DNA of 64,000 bases from Corynebacterium sp. HMSC05H05 (GTDB lineage Bacteria; Actinomycetota; Actinomycetes; Mycobacteriales; Mycobacteriaceae). Location: contig NZ_KV788388.1 of the NCBI RefSeq assembly GCF_001807265.1, positions 141,816 to 205,815 of the forward strand, written 5' to 3'. The position numbers and the translations under genes are program-made. Below, in pieces: positions 7,350 through 17,186 of the stretch (positions are counted from its first letter, which is position 1; each line of letters starts with the position of its first letter). The notes under the pieces were generated by a model that saw only the letters and a program-made list of their open reading frames with translations, searched no databases and was not told where the DNA came from.

Positions 7350-7976
7350 ATGAAGAAGCGAACCGTCACGGGTCTTGCAGCAGCGGCTCTGGTTCTGGCG
7401 GGCTGCAGTGATGCGGCCAACGACGCAGCTGAGCAGGAGCAGTCCTCCTACAACGAGGTCACCTCGGAAGCGGCAACCAGCAATCCGGCGACTGATGTTC
7501 CGGCCGCGGATCTTGCAAACGACGCGGTCACGCTCGAGGACGGAGCTGTTCGTGCGAAGGCGGCGAAAGATGCTGCGGATGGCAGCGACATGACGTCGAT
7601 CTTCGGCACGCTGCACAACAACTCGGACAATGACATCTCGGTCGTGGGATTTACCACGTCGCTCGGAGAAGCGGACTACCAGATCCACGAGGTTGTAGAC
7701 GGAGTGATGCGCGAAAAGGACGGCGGCTTCGACATTCCCGCGGGCGGAACCCACGAGCTGGCACCGGGAGGCGACCACTTCATGGTGATGGGCTACGCGC
7801 CAGCCATCGAGGCTGGCGACACCATCGATGTGACACTGCTGCTCGAAGGCGGCGCGACCGCGACCGTGCCTGATGTCGCCGTGCGCACAATGCTGCCGGG
7901 CGACGAAAGCTACGGCGATCTGGGCGATCACGCTGACCCCGGCGACCACGCTGGTCACGACGAGCACAAGCACTAA
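7350..7976 (+). CDS. PCuAC-family copper chaperone lipoprotein
   Basis: The 208-residue protein has a lipobox LAGC, with Cys19 as the lipid-modified residue. A PCu(A)C (DUF461) domain covers about residues 60-185. The copper motif is recognizable as His113, Met120, and His143-x-Met145. The Met normally two residues after VMR is Glu here, so the site may differ slightly. The C terminus is His/Asp rich (GDHADPGDHAGHDEHKH) and may bind additional metal. In other bacteria such proteins deliver Cu(I) to cytochrome oxidase outside the membrane. The start follows AGGAG, 10 bases after the CopC gene. Confidence 0.87.
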   Translation: MKKRTVTGLAAAALVLAGCSDAANDAAEQEQSSYNEVTSEAATSNPATDVPAADLANDAVTLEDGAVRAKAAKDAADGSDMTSIFGTLHNNSDNDISVVGFTTSLGEADYQIHEVVDGVMREKDGGFDIPAGGTHELAPGGDHFMVMGYAPAIEAGDTIDVTLLLEGGATATVPDVAVRTMLPGDESYGDLGDHADPGDHAGHDEHKH

Positions 7977-7989
7977 AGGAGGATGCGGC

Positions 7990-9207
7990 ATGCCGGGTGT
8001 GAGCCGGCGGGGGTTTTTGGCCGGAACGGCTGGGGTGGCCGGGGTGGCGTCGACAGGCATGCTGCTCTCAGCGTGCGACGACGCGCCGAGCAACTCCGAC
8101 CCCAACTTCGAACCGTTGACGGAAGCATCCGTCGCCTTCGACGGTGAGCATCAGGCAGGCATCCAGACACCGACACAGGCGTCGCTCAACCTTGCCGGCT
8201 TCAGGGTGAAGGACGGGGTGGACGGAAGCGGCATAATCAGGCTCATGCGGCTGTGGACCGAAGACGCCCGCGAGCTGACCGCCGGCCGCAACCCTTTGTC
8301 CAGCCTGGAGCCGGAGATGGTGCAGTGGCCCGCTAACCTCACCATCACCTGCGGGTTCGGCGAGCGCGTCTTCGAAATCGCGGCGCCAGACGCCAAGCCG
8401 AAGTGGTTGCACGACATCCCCGCGATGCCGCGCGAGCAGTTGCAGCCGGAGTGGGGGCAGACGGATCTGGTGCTGCAGATCTGCTCCGACGACCCGGTGA
8501 TGTGCGCCTGGGCGCTGCGCCACATGACGCGCGCCGGCATGGACTACGTGGACACCCACTGGCTGCAGCAGGGGTTCATGAACGCGTTTGGCTCCATCCC
8601 TAAAGGCCAGACTCCGCGCAACCTCTTCGGCCAGGTGGACGGTACCGTCAACCCGCATTCGGACGAAGAGTACGCCGAGCAGGTGTTCGCCGACGACGGG
8701 TCGTCGTCGCTCGTTGTGCGCCGCATTGCGATGGACCTCGACGATTGGGAGCGGTTGGACCGCACCTCCCGCGAAGTGGCGGTGGGGCGCAGACTTGACG
8801 ACGGAGCACCGCTGACCGGCAAAGACGAATTCGATGCCCCCGACCTGGAGGCGTTGGACGAGTACGGGCTGCCCGTGATCGACAAAAACTCCCACATGGC
8901 ACGTGCCATGCCGCCCGCGGACCACCCGGAACAGAAGTTTTTGCGCAGGCCGTACAACTATTCGCTGCCGCCGGCGCCCGGCGAGCTGTCTGACGCGGGG
9001 CTGGTCTTTTTGGCGTACCAGAAGGACCCGGACGTGCAGTTCACCCCGGTGCTGCAACGGCTGTTAGAAGTTGACCGGCTCAACGAGTGGACCACGCACA
9101 TCGGATCTGCGGTGTACTGGATCCCGCCGGGCACACGAGAGCCCGGTGGGGAAGGAAGCGGCGACGCATACTGGGGCGAAGCCGTACTTTCGGGCGGCCA
9201 AGGGTAG
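7990..9207 (+). CDS. Dyp-type heme peroxidase, Tat-exported lipoprotein (EfeB-like)
   Basis: The 405-residue protein begins with a twin-arginine signal (SRRGFLAGTAG) ending in a lipobox LSAC (Cys29), so it is predicted to be a Tat-exported lipoprotein. The DyP signature GxxDG appears as GQVDG (214-218) with catalytic Asp217. The proximal heme ligand is most likely His302, and an Arg pair lies at 319-320. DyP enzymes use peroxide to oxidize bulky substrates, and EfeB members have been linked to heme or iron handling. The start follows AAAGGAGG. Third gene of the copper operon. Confidence 0.9.
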   Translation: MPGVSRRGFLAGTAGVAGVASTGMLLSACDDAPSNSDPNFEPLTEASVAFDGEHQAGIQTPTQASLNLAGFRVKDGVDGSGIIRLMRLWTEDARELTAGRNPLSSLEPEMVQWPANLTITCGFGERVFEIAAPDAKPKWLHDIPAMPREQLQPEWGQTDLVLQICSDDPVMCAWALRHMTRAGMDYVDTHWLQQGFMNAFGSIPKGQTPRNLFGQVDGTVNPHSDEEYAEQVFADDGSSSLVVRRIAMDLDDWERLDRTSREVAVGRRLDDGAPLTGKDEFDAPDLEALDEYGLPVIDKNSHMARAMPPADHPEQKFLRRPYNYSLPPAPGELSDAGLVFLAYQKDPDVQFTPVLQRLLEVDRLNEWTTHIGSAVYWIPPGTREPGGEGSGDAYWGEAVLSGGQG

Positions 9208-9316
9208 ACTCCCTGGCGTCCGGCGCGCCACCTGCGCCGTCGGGAGAGAACGTAGAAGATGGGCGGCGTCCAGGTATGACGCAGCCCAGTGACGCGCAAA
9301 GGAGCGCACGACAGAT

Positions 9317-11371
9317 ATGTCTACCGAAGCAGCAGTCGAGTTCGCACCGTTCGAGGTTCCCGCCGGCACCGCCGTCGGCGCGGCCATGCGGGAGCTGAAC
9401 CTGCCGAATAAGGGGGAGGACGCCGTCGTGTGCGTCCAGGACGAAGCGGGCGAGCTGAAAGACCTCTCGCACGTCCCCGAAGCAACCGCGACGTTTACGC
9501 CGGTACCTGCAAACACTGAGCTCGGCCGCTCCGTGATCCGCCACTCCTGCGCCCACGTGCTCGCCCAGGCTGTGCAGGCCGAGTTCCCCGGCACCAAGCT
9601 GGGTATCGGCCCGGCCATCGAGGACGGCTTCTACTACGACTTCGACGTTGCGGAGCCGTTTACGTCCGAGGATCTGAAGGCGCTGGAAAAGCGCATGAAG
9701 AAGATCATCAAGCAGGGCCAGAAGTTTGTCCGCGGCGTCTACGCCTCCGCCGAAGAGGCTGCAGAAGACCTCAAGGACGAGCCGTACAAGCTCGAGCTGA
9801 TCAACGACAAAGGCAACGTCGATCCGGACTCCGATGAGGCCACCGAAATCGGTGCCGGCGAGCTGACGCACTATGACAACGTCAACCCGCGCACGAACGA
9901 GGTGGAGTGGCACGACCTGTGCCGCGGCCCGCACGTGCCCACCACCAAGTACATCCCGGCGTTCGCGCTCACCCGCTCGTCCGCCGCGTACTGGCGCGGC
10001 GATCAGAACAACGCCGGCCTGCAGCGCGTCTACGGCACCGCCTGGGAGTCCAAGGAAAAGCTCGAAGAGTACATGACCATGCTCGAAGAGGCGGAAAAGC
10101 GCGACCACCGCCGCTTGGGCAACGAGCTGGACCTGTTCTCCTTCCCGGACGAGGTCGGCTCTGGCCTGCCGGTGTTCCACCCGGACGGCGGCATCGTGCG
10201 AATGACCATGGAGCAGCACTCGCGCGAGCGCCACGTCGCCGCCGGCTACTCCTTCGTCAACACCCCGCACGTGACCAAGGGCGACCTGTTTAAGAAGTCG
10301 GGCCACCTGGACTGGTACGCCGACGGCATGTTCCCGCCGATGAAGCTCGACGGCGAGGTCGACGAAGACGGCAACGTGACCAAGCAGCCGGTGGACTACT
10401 ACGCCAAGCCGATGAACTGCCCGATGCACAACCTCATCTTCGACTCGCGCGGGCGTTCCTACCGGGAACTGCCGCTGCGCCTGTTCGAGTTCGGCACCGT
10501 CTACCGCTACGAGAAGTCCGGCGTGGTCCACGGCCTGACGCGCGCCCGCGGCTTCACGCAGGACGATGCTCACATCTACTGCACCGAGGAGCAGTTGGAA
10601 GACGAGCTGACCAGCGTGCTGGAGTTCATCATTTCCCTGCTGCAGGACTACGGTTTGGACGACTTCTACCTGGAGCTGTCCACCAAGGACCCGAACAAGT
10701 ACATCGGCGACGATGAGATCTGGGAGCGCTCCACCAACATCCTGGAGTCCGTGGCCAAGAAGTCCGGCCTGGAGCTCGTGCCGGACCCGGCGGGTGCCGC
10801 ATTCTACGGCCCGAAGATCTCCGTGCAGGCGCGCGACGCCATCGGCCGCACCTGGCAGATGTCCACTGTTCAGCTGGACTTCAACCTGCCGGAGCGCTTC
10901 GACCTGACCTACACCTCCTCAGACGGCTCGAAGAAGCGCCCGGTGATGATCCACCGCGCTCTCTTTGGCTCCATCGAGCGCTTCTTCGGCGTGCTGCTCG
11001 AGCACTACGCTGGCGCGTTCCCGGCCTGGCTGGCCCCGCACCAGGTGGTGGGTATCCCGGTGGCCGACGCGTTCGCCGACCACTTGGACGGTGTCGTTGC
11101 AAAGCTGCGCGAGCGCGGCATCCGCGCCGAGGTGGACCACTCGGACGACCGCATGCAGAAGAAGATCCGTACCCACACCACGTCCAAGGTGCCGTTCATG
11201 CTGCTCGCGGGCGAGCGCGACGTGGAGGCGAACGCGGTGAGCTTCCGCTTCCTCGACGGTAGCCAGATTAACGGCGTGCCGGTCGAGCGCGCTGTGGAGC
11301 TGATCGCGGACTGGATCGCTGCCAAGCGCAACGATCAGCCGAGTGAGGAAACCGTTGCAGCCGCCAACTAA
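9317..11371 (+). CDS. thrS: Threonyl-tRNA synthetase
   Basis: This full-length class II synthetase (684 residues) charges tRNA-Thr. An N-terminal TGS-like domain is followed by the editing domain with [10 protein letters not shown]. The catalytic core includes [15 protein letters not shown] with the zinc-binding Cys, [24 protein letters not shown] (motif 2 region) and [16 protein letters not shown] (motif 3). A C-terminal anticodon-binding domain follows. It starts the run thrS–HIT–pgsA–acyltransferase–pimA. No T-box leader is visible in the 109-base gap upstream. Confidence 0.97.
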   Translation: MSTEAAVEFAPFEVPAGTAVGAAMRELNLPNKGEDAVVCVQDEAGELKDLSHVPEATATFTPVPANTELGRSVIRHSCAHVLAQAVQAEFPGTKLGIGPAIEDGFYYDFDVAEPFTSEDLKALEKRMKKIIKQGQKFVRGVYASAEEAAEDLKDEPYKLELINDKGNVDPDSDEATEIGAGELTHYDNVNPRTNEVEWHDLCRGPHVPTTKYIPAFALTRSSAAYWRGDQNNAGLQRVYGTAWESKEKLEEYMTMLEEAEKRDHRRLGNELDLFSFPDEVGSGLPVFHPDGGIVRMTMEQHSRERHVAAGYSFVNTPHVTKGDLFKKSGHLDWYADGMFPPMKLDGEVDEDGNVTKQPVDYYAKPMNCPMHNLIFDSRGRSYRELPLRLFEFGTVYRYEKSGVVHGLTRARGFTQDDAHIYCTEEQLEDELTSVLEFIISLLQDYGLDDFYLELSTKDPNKYIGDDEIWERSTNILESVAKKSGLELVPDPAGAAFYGPKISVQARDAIGRTWQMSTVQLDFNLPERFDLTYTSSDGSKKRPVMIHRALFGSIERFFGVLLEHYAGAFPAWLAPHQVVGIPVADAFADHLDGVVAKLRERGIRAEVDHSDDRMQKKIRTHTTSKVPFMLLAGERDVEANAVSFRFLDGSQINGVPVERAVELIADWIAAKRNDQPSEETVAAAN

Positions 11372-11963
11372 CGGCGAGACTTACGTCGACACCGGCGTGG
11401 GCGATCCGGACCGTCTTGCCCGCCTGTGGGCGCCGTACCGCTCCAGCTACATCACCCAGATGCCGGCGGAAAGCGAGACGGGGGAGACCGGAGGATCGTC
11501 GAGAAGCACAGGCGATCCATTCCTGGAAATCCCGCAGATGAGCGACGAGGACGGCCTCATCGTCGCGCGCGGCAAGACGGTGTACGCGGTGTGCAACCTG
11601 TACCCGTACAACGCCGGCCACCTGATGGTGGTGCCGTACCGCAAGGTCGCTGAGCTGGAAGAACTCACCGACGCGGAGACCGACGAGCTGATGGTGTTTG
11701 CGAAGCACGCGGTGAAAACGCTCAAGCGCGTGTCCAAACCGGAAGCGATCAACGTCGGGCTCAACCTGGGCAAGGCCTCGGGCGGGTCGGTCGGCGACCA
11801 CCTGCACCTGCATGTGGTGCCGCGCTGGGCGGGCGACGCGAACTTCATGACCGTCATCGGCGGCACCAAAGTACTGCCGCAACTGTTACAGGAAACGCGG
11901 GCGCTGCTTGCCGACGGCTGGCGCGAAGTCGACGCGATTGAATCAGGTGAACACCATGCTTAG
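11343..11963 (+). CDS. HIT-family hydrolase (AP4A phosphorylase-like)
   Basis: This 206-residue protein has the histidine triad [10 protein letters not shown], which defines HIT nucleotide hydrolases or transferases, plus [15 protein letters not shown] upstream. The substrate cannot be read from the sequence; diadenosine polyphosphates are common in this branch. The GTG start overlaps the end of thrS by 29 bases, and no in-frame ATG lies nearby. An in-frame TTG a few codons later is an alternative. Its stop overlaps the pgsA start. Confidence 0.85.
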   Translation: MRKPLQPPTNGETYVDTGVGDPDRLARLWAPYRSSYITQMPAESETGETGGSSRSTGDPFLEIPQMSDEDGLIVARGKTVYAVCNLYPYNAGHLMVVPYRKVAELEELTDAETDELMVFAKHAVKTLKRVSKPEAINVGLNLGKASGGSVGDHLHLHVVPRWAGDANFMTVIGGTKVLPQLLQETRALLADGWREVDAIESGEHHA

Positions 11964-12591
11964 CGTGCACGGACGCAAACCCGCCGCAGCAGTGGTCGAG
12001 CCGGTGGCGAAAGGGCTGCTGAAGATCGGGCTGACCCCGAACACGACCACCGTTGCGGGCACCGCGCTGACCATGCTCACGGCGATGGTGCTCATCCCTA
12101 CAGGCCACCTGGTGTGGGCGGCCGTGCTCAGCCTGTTCTTCGCCGCCTTCGACATGGTCGACGGCACGATGGCCAGGCTGCGCGGCGGAGGCACCGCGTT
12201 CGGGGCGACGCTGGACGCGAGCTGCGACCGGCTGACCGACGGTGCACTCTTTGGGGCGATCGCGATGTGGCTGATCTACGTCGCGGATGCGGCTCCCGTG
12301 AACGTGGCGGTGTGCCTGGCGGTCATTGTGCTCTCGCAGACCATCAGCTACATCAAGGCCCGCGGCGAGGCCGGCGGGCTGAAGATCGTCGGCGGGCTGA
12401 TTGAACGTCCTGAGCGCTTGATTCTGGGGCTCGGCGGCATTGCGCTGGAGGGCTTCGGTGTGCCCAACGCCGTGGTGGTTTCGTTATGGATCCTGTTGGT
12501 CGGTTCCGTGATCACTGTGGTTCAGCGCCTGATGTTTGCCGGGCGTGACAAGGGGGCGGACGCGAAGATCGCGCCGCCGGCGGGGGCGTAG
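11956..12591 (+). CDS. pgsA: Phosphatidylinositol phosphate synthase (CDP-alcohol phosphatidyltransferase)
   Basis: The 211-residue membrane enzyme carries the CDP-alcohol phosphotransferase signature DxxDGxxAR...G...D...D, seen as FDMVDGTMARLR, then GATLDASCDRLTD. In Actinobacteria this gene position encodes the enzyme joining CDP-diacylglycerol to inositol phosphate, the first step to phosphatidylinositol and PIMs. The ATG at 11956 overlaps the HIT stop by 8 bases. The acyltransferase gene begins at the next base after its stop. Confidence 0.9.
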   Translation: MLSVHGRKPAAAVVEPVAKGLLKIGLTPNTTTVAGTALTMLTAMVLIPTGHLVWAAVLSLFFAAFDMVDGTMARLRGGGTAFGATLDASCDRLTDGALFGAIAMWLIYVADAAPVNVAVCLAVIVLSQTISYIKARGEAGGLKIVGGLIERPERLILGLGGIALEGFGVPNAVVVSLWILLVGSVITVVQRLMFAGRDKGADAKIAPPAGA

Positions 12592-13536
12592 ATGGTCTCC
12601 GCGCGGGAGCGGCTCGTCGCCGCGGGCTACATCGCCGGCTGGAAGATCGCCGGCGCGCTGCCTGCGCCGTTGACCGCGCGGGCCACTGAGTGGGCCGCCG
12701 ACCTCGTCTCCGGCGACGGCGCGGGCATGGACATGCTCCGGCGCAACCTCACGCGTGTGGTGGGGCCGGAAAACGTCACCCGGGAGCTAGTCCGAGACGC
12801 CCTGCGCTCGTACGCACGCTACTGGCTGGAGGCCTTCCGTCTGCCGCGGATGGCGGGCGATCCGGGGTTGAACTCGACGCTTTCGGCAGGGGTCGCCGGA
12901 CGCGAGCACTTGGATGCCGCCGTTGCGCGGGGCCGCGGGGTGGTGCTGACGCTGCCGCACACGGGCAACTGGGACATGGCGGGGGCGTGGCTGGCGGAAA
13001 ACTACGGCGGGTTCACTACCGTCGCGGAACGCCTGAAACCTGAGGCGCTGTTCGATGCGTTCGTGCAGTTCCGGGAGTCGCTCGGCTTCGATGTTGTGCC
13101 TTTGACCGGGGGTGAGCAGCCCCCGTTCGAGCGGCTGAAGGAGGTGCTCGCCGCCGGCGGCATAGTGTGCCTGCTAGGGGAGCGGGACTTTTCACGCAAC
13201 GGAGTGCCGGTGACGTTCTTCGGCGAGGAAACGACGTTTCCGGTGGGCCCGGCCAAGCTGTCGAAGGATACCGGTGCGACGCTGCTTGTAGCCCACTCTT
13301 GGTTCACGGGCACCCGGCGCAACCCCGGCTGGGGCTTCAGCATCTCCGCCCCATTGGAGGTGACCACGCTCGAAGAAACGGCGCAACGGGTGGCCGACCA
13401 GTTCGCCGAGAACATCGCCGCACACCCGGCGGATTGGCACATGCTGCAACCGCTGTGGCCTAAGGACGCGCCGAAGCCGAGTCGCCGCCGGGAGATGGAA
13501 CAGCGGCTGCGAAAGCACCGCGAACAGGGGAGGTAG
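12592..13536 (+). CDS. Phosphatidylinositol mannoside acyltransferase (LpxL/HtrB-like, PatA)
   Basis: The 314-residue protein belongs to the lysophospholipid acyltransferase-like family of bacterial lipid A acyltransferases. The HxxxxD catalytic motif is visible as HTGNWD, preceded by GVVLTLP. Between pgsA and pimA this family transfers palmitate to PIM mannose. The ATG directly abuts the pgsA stop codon, indicating coupling. The acceptor assignment is inferred from the neighbors. Confidence 0.87.
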   Translation: MVSARERLVAAGYIAGWKIAGALPAPLTARATEWAADLVSGDGAGMDMLRRNLTRVVGPENVTRELVRDALRSYARYWLEAFRLPRMAGDPGLNSTLSAGVAGREHLDAAVARGRGVVLTLPHTGNWDMAGAWLAENYGGFTTVAERLKPEALFDAFVQFRESLGFDVVPLTGGEQPPFERLKEVLAAGGIVCLLGERDFSRNGVPVTFFGEETTFPVGPAKLSKDTGATLLVAHSWFTGTRRNPGWGFSISAPLEVTTLEETAQRVADQFAENIAAHPADWHMLQPLWPKDAPKPSRRREMEQRLRKHREQGR

Positions 13537-13541
13537 CCAGG

Positions 13542-14633
13542 GTGAGAATTGGTCTGGTGTGTCCATACTCCTTCAACGTGCCGGGCGGAGTTCAAGCCCA
13601 CGTCCTTGACCTTGCGGTCAAGCTGCGCGAGATGGGCCACCACGCTGAAGTACTCGGGCCAGCCTCCAGCAGTGCCGAGCTTCCGGCGTGGGTGACACGG
13701 GGCGGGGCTGCAGTACCGGTGCGATACAACGGTTCGGTCGCACGCCTGTCCTTCGGCCCCCAGGTGCGGCGCACAACGCGGCAGTTCATCGAGCGCGGCA
13801 ACTTTGACATCCTGCACGTGCACGAACCGAATTCGCCGAGCTATTCCATGGCGGCGTTGCGCATGGCTACCGGCCCGATCGTGGCCACATACCACGCCTC
13901 GGCAGAGTCCTCCTACGCGCTGAAGCTCGCGTTGCCTGCGTTGCGTGGCAGCCTGGAGAAGATCCGCGCAGGCATCGCCGTGAGCGAAGAAGCGTGGCGT
14001 TGGCAGTCGCAGCAGGTGGGCACCGACCCCGTGATCATCCCCAACGGAGTGGACACCGGCAGGTTTGCGGCGGCACGGCACGTGTCGGAGTCCCCAGAGC
14101 GCACCGCCGAGGTGGTGTTCCTGGGCCGCTTGGACGAGCCCCGCAAGGGCCTGGACGTGTTCCTGCAGGCGATGGAGCAGCTACCGCACAAGCCACGCGT
14201 GACGGTCATCGGAGCTGGCGCGCCCCGCAAGGTCGAGGGCGTCGAGTTTGCGGGCCTGGTTTCCGAGGATGAGAAGGCGGAGATCCTCGGCCGCGCCGAC
14301 ATCTTTGTGGCGCCGAACCTTGGCGGTGAATCTTTCGGGATCATTCTCGTGGAGGCGATGGCCGCCGGTTGCGCCGTCGTCGCCAGCGACATTCCGGCGT
14401 TCGCCGCAGTGTGCGAAGGCGACGCGGGGTTACTGTTCGCGCCCGGCGACGCTACGGCGCTCGCGCAGAAGTTGCAGTTGCTTATCGACGACGTCCCGTT
14501 TCGCGCCAACCTGGCCGCCCGCGGCGTGAAACGGGCAGAAGACTTCGACTGGTCTGTCGTGGCGCGTCAAGTGCTGGCGGTGTACGAGGCGGTGTCGATT
14601 GGGGAGAAGGTCGGGGTGGAAGGGTGGCTATGA
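13542..14633 (+). CDS. pimA: Phosphatidyl-myo-inositol mannosyltransferase
   Basis: A 363-residue GT4-type glycosyltransferase with the N-terminal CPYSFNVPGGVQAHV segment, characteristic of PimA, and an E-x7-E-type donor site in GESFGIILVEAMAAGC. It transfers the first mannose from GDP-mannose to phosphatidylinositol on the inner face of the membrane. A GTG start follows GGGAGG by a few bases. The stop overlaps the next gene (ATGA). Confidence 0.94.
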   Translation: MRIGLVCPYSFNVPGGVQAHVLDLAVKLREMGHHAEVLGPASSSAELPAWVTRGGAAVPVRYNGSVARLSFGPQVRRTTRQFIERGNFDILHVHEPNSPSYSMAALRMATGPIVATYHASAESSYALKLALPALRGSLEKIRAGIAVSEEAWRWQSQQVGTDPVIIPNGVDTGRFAAARHVSESPERTAEVVFLGRLDEPRKGLDVFLQAMEQLPHKPRVTVIGAGAPRKVEGVEFAGLVSEDEKAEILGRADIFVAPNLGGESFGIILVEAMAAGCAVVASDIPAFAAVCEGDAGLLFAPGDATALAQKLQLLIDDVPFRANLAARGVKRAEDFDWSVVARQVLAVYEAVSIGEKVGVEGWL

Positions 14634-15085
14634 CTTTCATGTGGGTGGTGTTGGCGGTGGTGGTCACGGCGCTGACCGCATGGGCCTACAACACGGCGCA
14701 GCGGCTCAACCGCCTGCACATCCGGCTCGACCGTTCGCGCGATGCTTTACAAGCGGCTCTGGACCGGCGCTGCGCCGTCATCGCCGCAATCTACCCCGAG
14801 CTCGGTGCTGCAGCGCAGCGCACGGAGCAGGTCAGACTGACACCTGAGGATGTGCGCACGCGTCTCGCGCAAGAGGAGCACTTGGCGTCGCAGGTGGCTG
14901 AACGGTACGCAGGAGCGGGTGCGCCGGGCCCGCTCAACGACGCGGACATCCGAGCTGAGTTGGCCATCCGCTTCTACGACGACGCTGTCGCGGATACGCG
15001 TGCGCTGCGTCTTCGCCCGTCGGTGAGCTTCTTGCGGCTCGGTGGCACGGCGGCATTGCCACAGTTCGCGCGGGACGACCGGTAA
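14630..15085 (+). CDS. Small membrane-anchored protein, LemA-like
   Basis: The 151-residue protein has an N-terminal transmembrane helix (about residues 3-20). A helical region follows with NRLHIRLDRSRDALQAALDRR near the start and FYDDAVADTRALRLRPSV near the end. These resemble the two hallmark segments of LemA-family proteins, but similarity is distant and I infer it from memory of the family. The function is unknown. It is translationally coupled to pimA by an ATGA overlap, which suggests an envelope role. Confidence 0.6.
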   Translation: MTFMWVVLAVVVTALTAWAYNTAQRLNRLHIRLDRSRDALQAALDRRCAVIAAIYPELGAAAQRTEQVRLTPEDVRTRLAQEEHLASQVAERYAGAGAPGPLNDADIRAELAIRFYDDAVADTRALRLRPSVSFLRLGGTAALPQFARDDR

Positions 15086-15106
15086 AAGCTTTGGCGCGGC
15101 GGTGCG

Positions 15107-15112
15107 TATAAT
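15107..15112 (+). promoter_or_regulatory. Candidate -10 element for yebC
   Basis: A consensus TATAAT lies 40 bases before the yebC start codon and is preceded by TG two bases upstream. No clear -35 is present. Confidence 0.5.
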
Positions 15113-15151
15113 GCCGTCTGTTACACGTCAACCGAGGAAAAGGGGTGCGTT

Positions 15152-15904
15152 ATGGCGGGCCACTCAAAGTGGGCAACCACGAAGCACAAGAAGGCCGCAA
15201 ACGACGCGAAGCGGTCGAAGTTGTGGGCGAAGATGATCAAGGACATTGAGGTCGCGGCACGAACCGGCGGCGGCGACCCGGCCGCGAACCCCACCCTTGA
15301 CGACATGATCCGCAAGGCCAAAAAGGCTTCGGTGCCGAACGACAACATCGAGCGCGCCCGCAAGCGCGGCTCCGGCGAAGAAGCTGGCGGCGCGAACTGG
15401 GAGACCGTGATGTACGAAGGCTACGGCGTCAACGGCGTCGCAGTGCTCATCGAGTGTCTGACGGACAACCGCAACCGCGCGGCCACCGAGGTGCGCACCG
15501 CGATGACCAAAAACGGCGGCAACCTAGGTGAGTCGGGCTCCGTCGGCTACATGTTCGAGCGCACCGGTGTGGTGACCATCCAGAAGGGCGAGCTCAGCGA
15601 GGACGACGTGCTCATGGCGGTGCTCGACGCTGGCGCCGAGGAAGTCAACGACCTCGGCGAGGAGTTCGAGATCACCTGCAAGCCGACCGACCTGCCGGCA
15701 GTGCGTGAGGCACTCGTCGGCGAGGGTATCGAGATTGAGGAGGCCGGCCAGGAATTCCGTGCGGACGTTGAGGTTGACCTCGACGTCGAGGGTGCGAAGA
15801 AGATGATGCGCATCATCGACGCACTGGAGGATTCGGACGACGTGCAGAACGTGTACACCAACATGAACCTCTCTGACGAGGTCGTGGCTCAGCTGGAGGA
15901 CTAG
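15152..15904 (+). CDS. YebC/PmpR-family protein
   Basis: A 250-residue YebC family member that opens with the hallmark [20 protein letters not shown]. Family members are reported as DNA-binding regulators or as translation factors helping ribosomes through difficult peptide sequences. Which applies here cannot be read from the sequence. The ATG follows GAGGAAAAGGGG. The gene immediately precedes ruvCAB but has its own strong terminator. Confidence 0.93.
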   Translation: MAGHSKWATTKHKKAANDAKRSKLWAKMIKDIEVAARTGGGDPAANPTLDDMIRKAKKASVPNDNIERARKRGSGEEAGGANWETVMYEGYGVNGVAVLIECLTDNRNRAATEVRTAMTKNGGNLGESGSVGYMFERTGVVTIQKGELSEDDVLMAVLDAGAEEVNDLGEEFEITCKPTDLPAVREALVGEGIEIEEAGQEFRADVEVDLDVEGAKKMMRIIDALEDSDDVQNVYTNMNLSDEVVAQLED

Positions 15905-15941
15905 GCCTTTTACTGGCCTTTCGCAGTCTTTCGCTATGCGC

Positions 15942-15979
15942 AACGCCCGCGCCGCCGTTGGTGGCGCGGGCGTTTGTTG
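15942..15979 (+). terminator. Terminator between yebC and ruvC
   Basis: A 12-bp perfect stem (AACGCCCGCGCC at 15942-15953 with GGCGCGGGCGTT at 15963-15974) has a 9-nt loop and is followed by a short T-rich stretch. Confidence 0.82.
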
Positions 15980-15991
15980 CGCCTCCTGTGG

Positions 15992-16007
15992 TAGAACATA
16001 TGTGTCA
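15992..16007 (+). promoter_or_regulatory. Candidate ruvC promoter/LexA-like half site
   Basis: TAGAACATATGTGTCA contains a TAGAAC -10-like hexamer. Its left half matches an actinobacterial LexA box (GAACA, two bases, TGT), but the right half deviates from the palindrome. It lies 23 bases upstream of ruvC. Confidence 0.3.
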
Positions 16008-16029
16008 CATGTGTGGAAGGGAGGATGCG

Positions 16030-16563
16030 ATGTCGCTGGAAGGTCTGCGGGTCATGGGGATCGACCCGGGCTTGACGCGCTGCGGCCTTTCCGTTGTGCA
16101 GGCGGGCCGTGGCCGGCAGATCATCCCCGTCGCCGTCGGCGTCGTGCGTACTCCGTCCACGGCGGAGCTGGCGGAGCGGCTGCTGCGTCTGTCGCGCGCG
16201 GTAGGTGAGTGGATCGACGACTACCGCCCGGACGTCATCGCCATGGAGCGCATTTTTGAACGCGGCAACGTCTCTACTGTCATGCACACAGCACACGCGG
16301 TAGGCGTGATGGTGCTGGCGGCGGCAGAGCGGGGCATCCCGGTGCACATGTACACCCCGTCAGAAGTGAAAAAGGCTATCTCCGGCAATGGGCGGGCGGA
16401 TAAGAAGCAGATGACGGTGATGATCACGCGCATCCTGGGCTTGTCAGAGGCGCCGAAGCCGGCGGATGCGGCCGACGCGCTCGCTATCGCGGTGTGCCAC
16501 TGCTGGCGCGCCCCCTTGATCGCACGGACCAACCAGTTGACCATGAAAGCGGCGAAGCAATGA
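16030..16563 (+). CDS. ruvC: Holliday junction endonuclease RuvC
   Basis: The 177-residue resolvase has the catalytic acidic residues in [10 protein letters not shown] (Asp), AMERIF (Glu) and [12 protein letters not shown] (Asp). RuvC cleaves Holliday junctions with RuvAB. The ATG at 16030 is preferred because GGAAGGGAGGATG precedes it and the homologous start is [14 protein letters not shown]. The stop overlaps the ruvA start as ATGA. Confidence 0.96.
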   Translation: MSLEGLRVMGIDPGLTRCGLSVVQAGRGRQIIPVAVGVVRTPSTAELAERLLRLSRAVGEWIDDYRPDVIAMERIFERGNVSTVMHTAHAVGVMVLAAAERGIPVHMYTPSEVKKAISGNGRADKKQMTVMITRILGLSEAPKPADAADALAIAVCHCWRAPLIARTNQLTMKAAKQ

Positions 16564-17174
16564 TCGATTCTCTCAACGGCGAAGTGCTCACTATCGGGCT
16601 CGACCATGCGGTCATAGAGTGCTCGGGCGTGGGCTACCGCTTCCTCGCCACTCCGCAAACGCTCAGCCGCTTAATCCGCGGCGAACAGGCCCGGGTGATG
16701 ACGTCATTGGTGGTCAAGGACGACGGTGTCACTCTGTACGGCTTCGGCGACGCGGACGCCCGCGAGATGTTCCACAAGCTCCAGGGTGTCTCCGGGTTAG
16801 GCCCGAAGTTGGCCCTCGCGTCGCTGTCCGTGTTTGACCCGGGCGAGCTGTCCTCCCACATCGCCGCCGGAGACGCGAAGACGATCCAGTCCATCCCCGG
16901 TGTAGGGAAGAAAATGGCGGAGCGCATCGCCCTCGAGCTCAAGGACAAGGTGGAGGCCTTCATCCCGAATGGAGATTCTCCGTCCACTGCTGGCGCGTCC
17001 GCACCTGGAAAGGGCTCCTCGCTCGTCTCCGAGCAGGTGGTCGAGGCGCTGGTGGGCCTGGGGTTCCAGGAACGCTCGGCGCGGCCGGTGGTCGACGCGT
17101 TGGTGGAGGAGCTGCCGGAGGAGAACGCGTCCGCGTTGCTGCGCCAGGCGCTGAGCCAGTTGGGCAAGAAGTAG
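16560..17174 (+). CDS. ruvA: Holliday junction branch migration subunit RuvA
   Basis: 204 residues. The N-terminal OB domain starts [13 protein letters not shown]. Helix-hairpin-helix motifs include [13 protein letters not shown] and [19 protein letters not shown], and the C-terminal three-helix domain covers about residues 155-204. RuvA binds the junction as a tetramer and loads RuvB. The start overlaps ruvC by four bases, and ruvB follows 12 bases later. Confidence 0.96.
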   Translation: MIDSLNGEVLTIGLDHAVIECSGVGYRFLATPQTLSRLIRGEQARVMTSLVVKDDGVTLYGFGDADAREMFHKLQGVSGLGPKLALASLSVFDPGELSSHIAAGDAKTIQSIPGVGKKMAERIALELKDKVEAFIPNGDSPSTAGASAPGKGSSLVSEQVVEALVGLGFQERSARPVVDALVEELPEENASALLRQALSQLGKK

Positions 17175-17186
17175 GGGAGGTACACC

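Noticed and set aside
9208..9316. T-box riboswitch upstream of thrS
   Set aside because: The gap is only 109 bases and has neither the conserved T-box sequence nor a terminator/antiterminator pair.
15992..16007. A full LexA operator before ruvC
   Set aside because: Only the left half and centre match; the right half breaks the palindrome. Kept only as a weak promoter/half-site entry.
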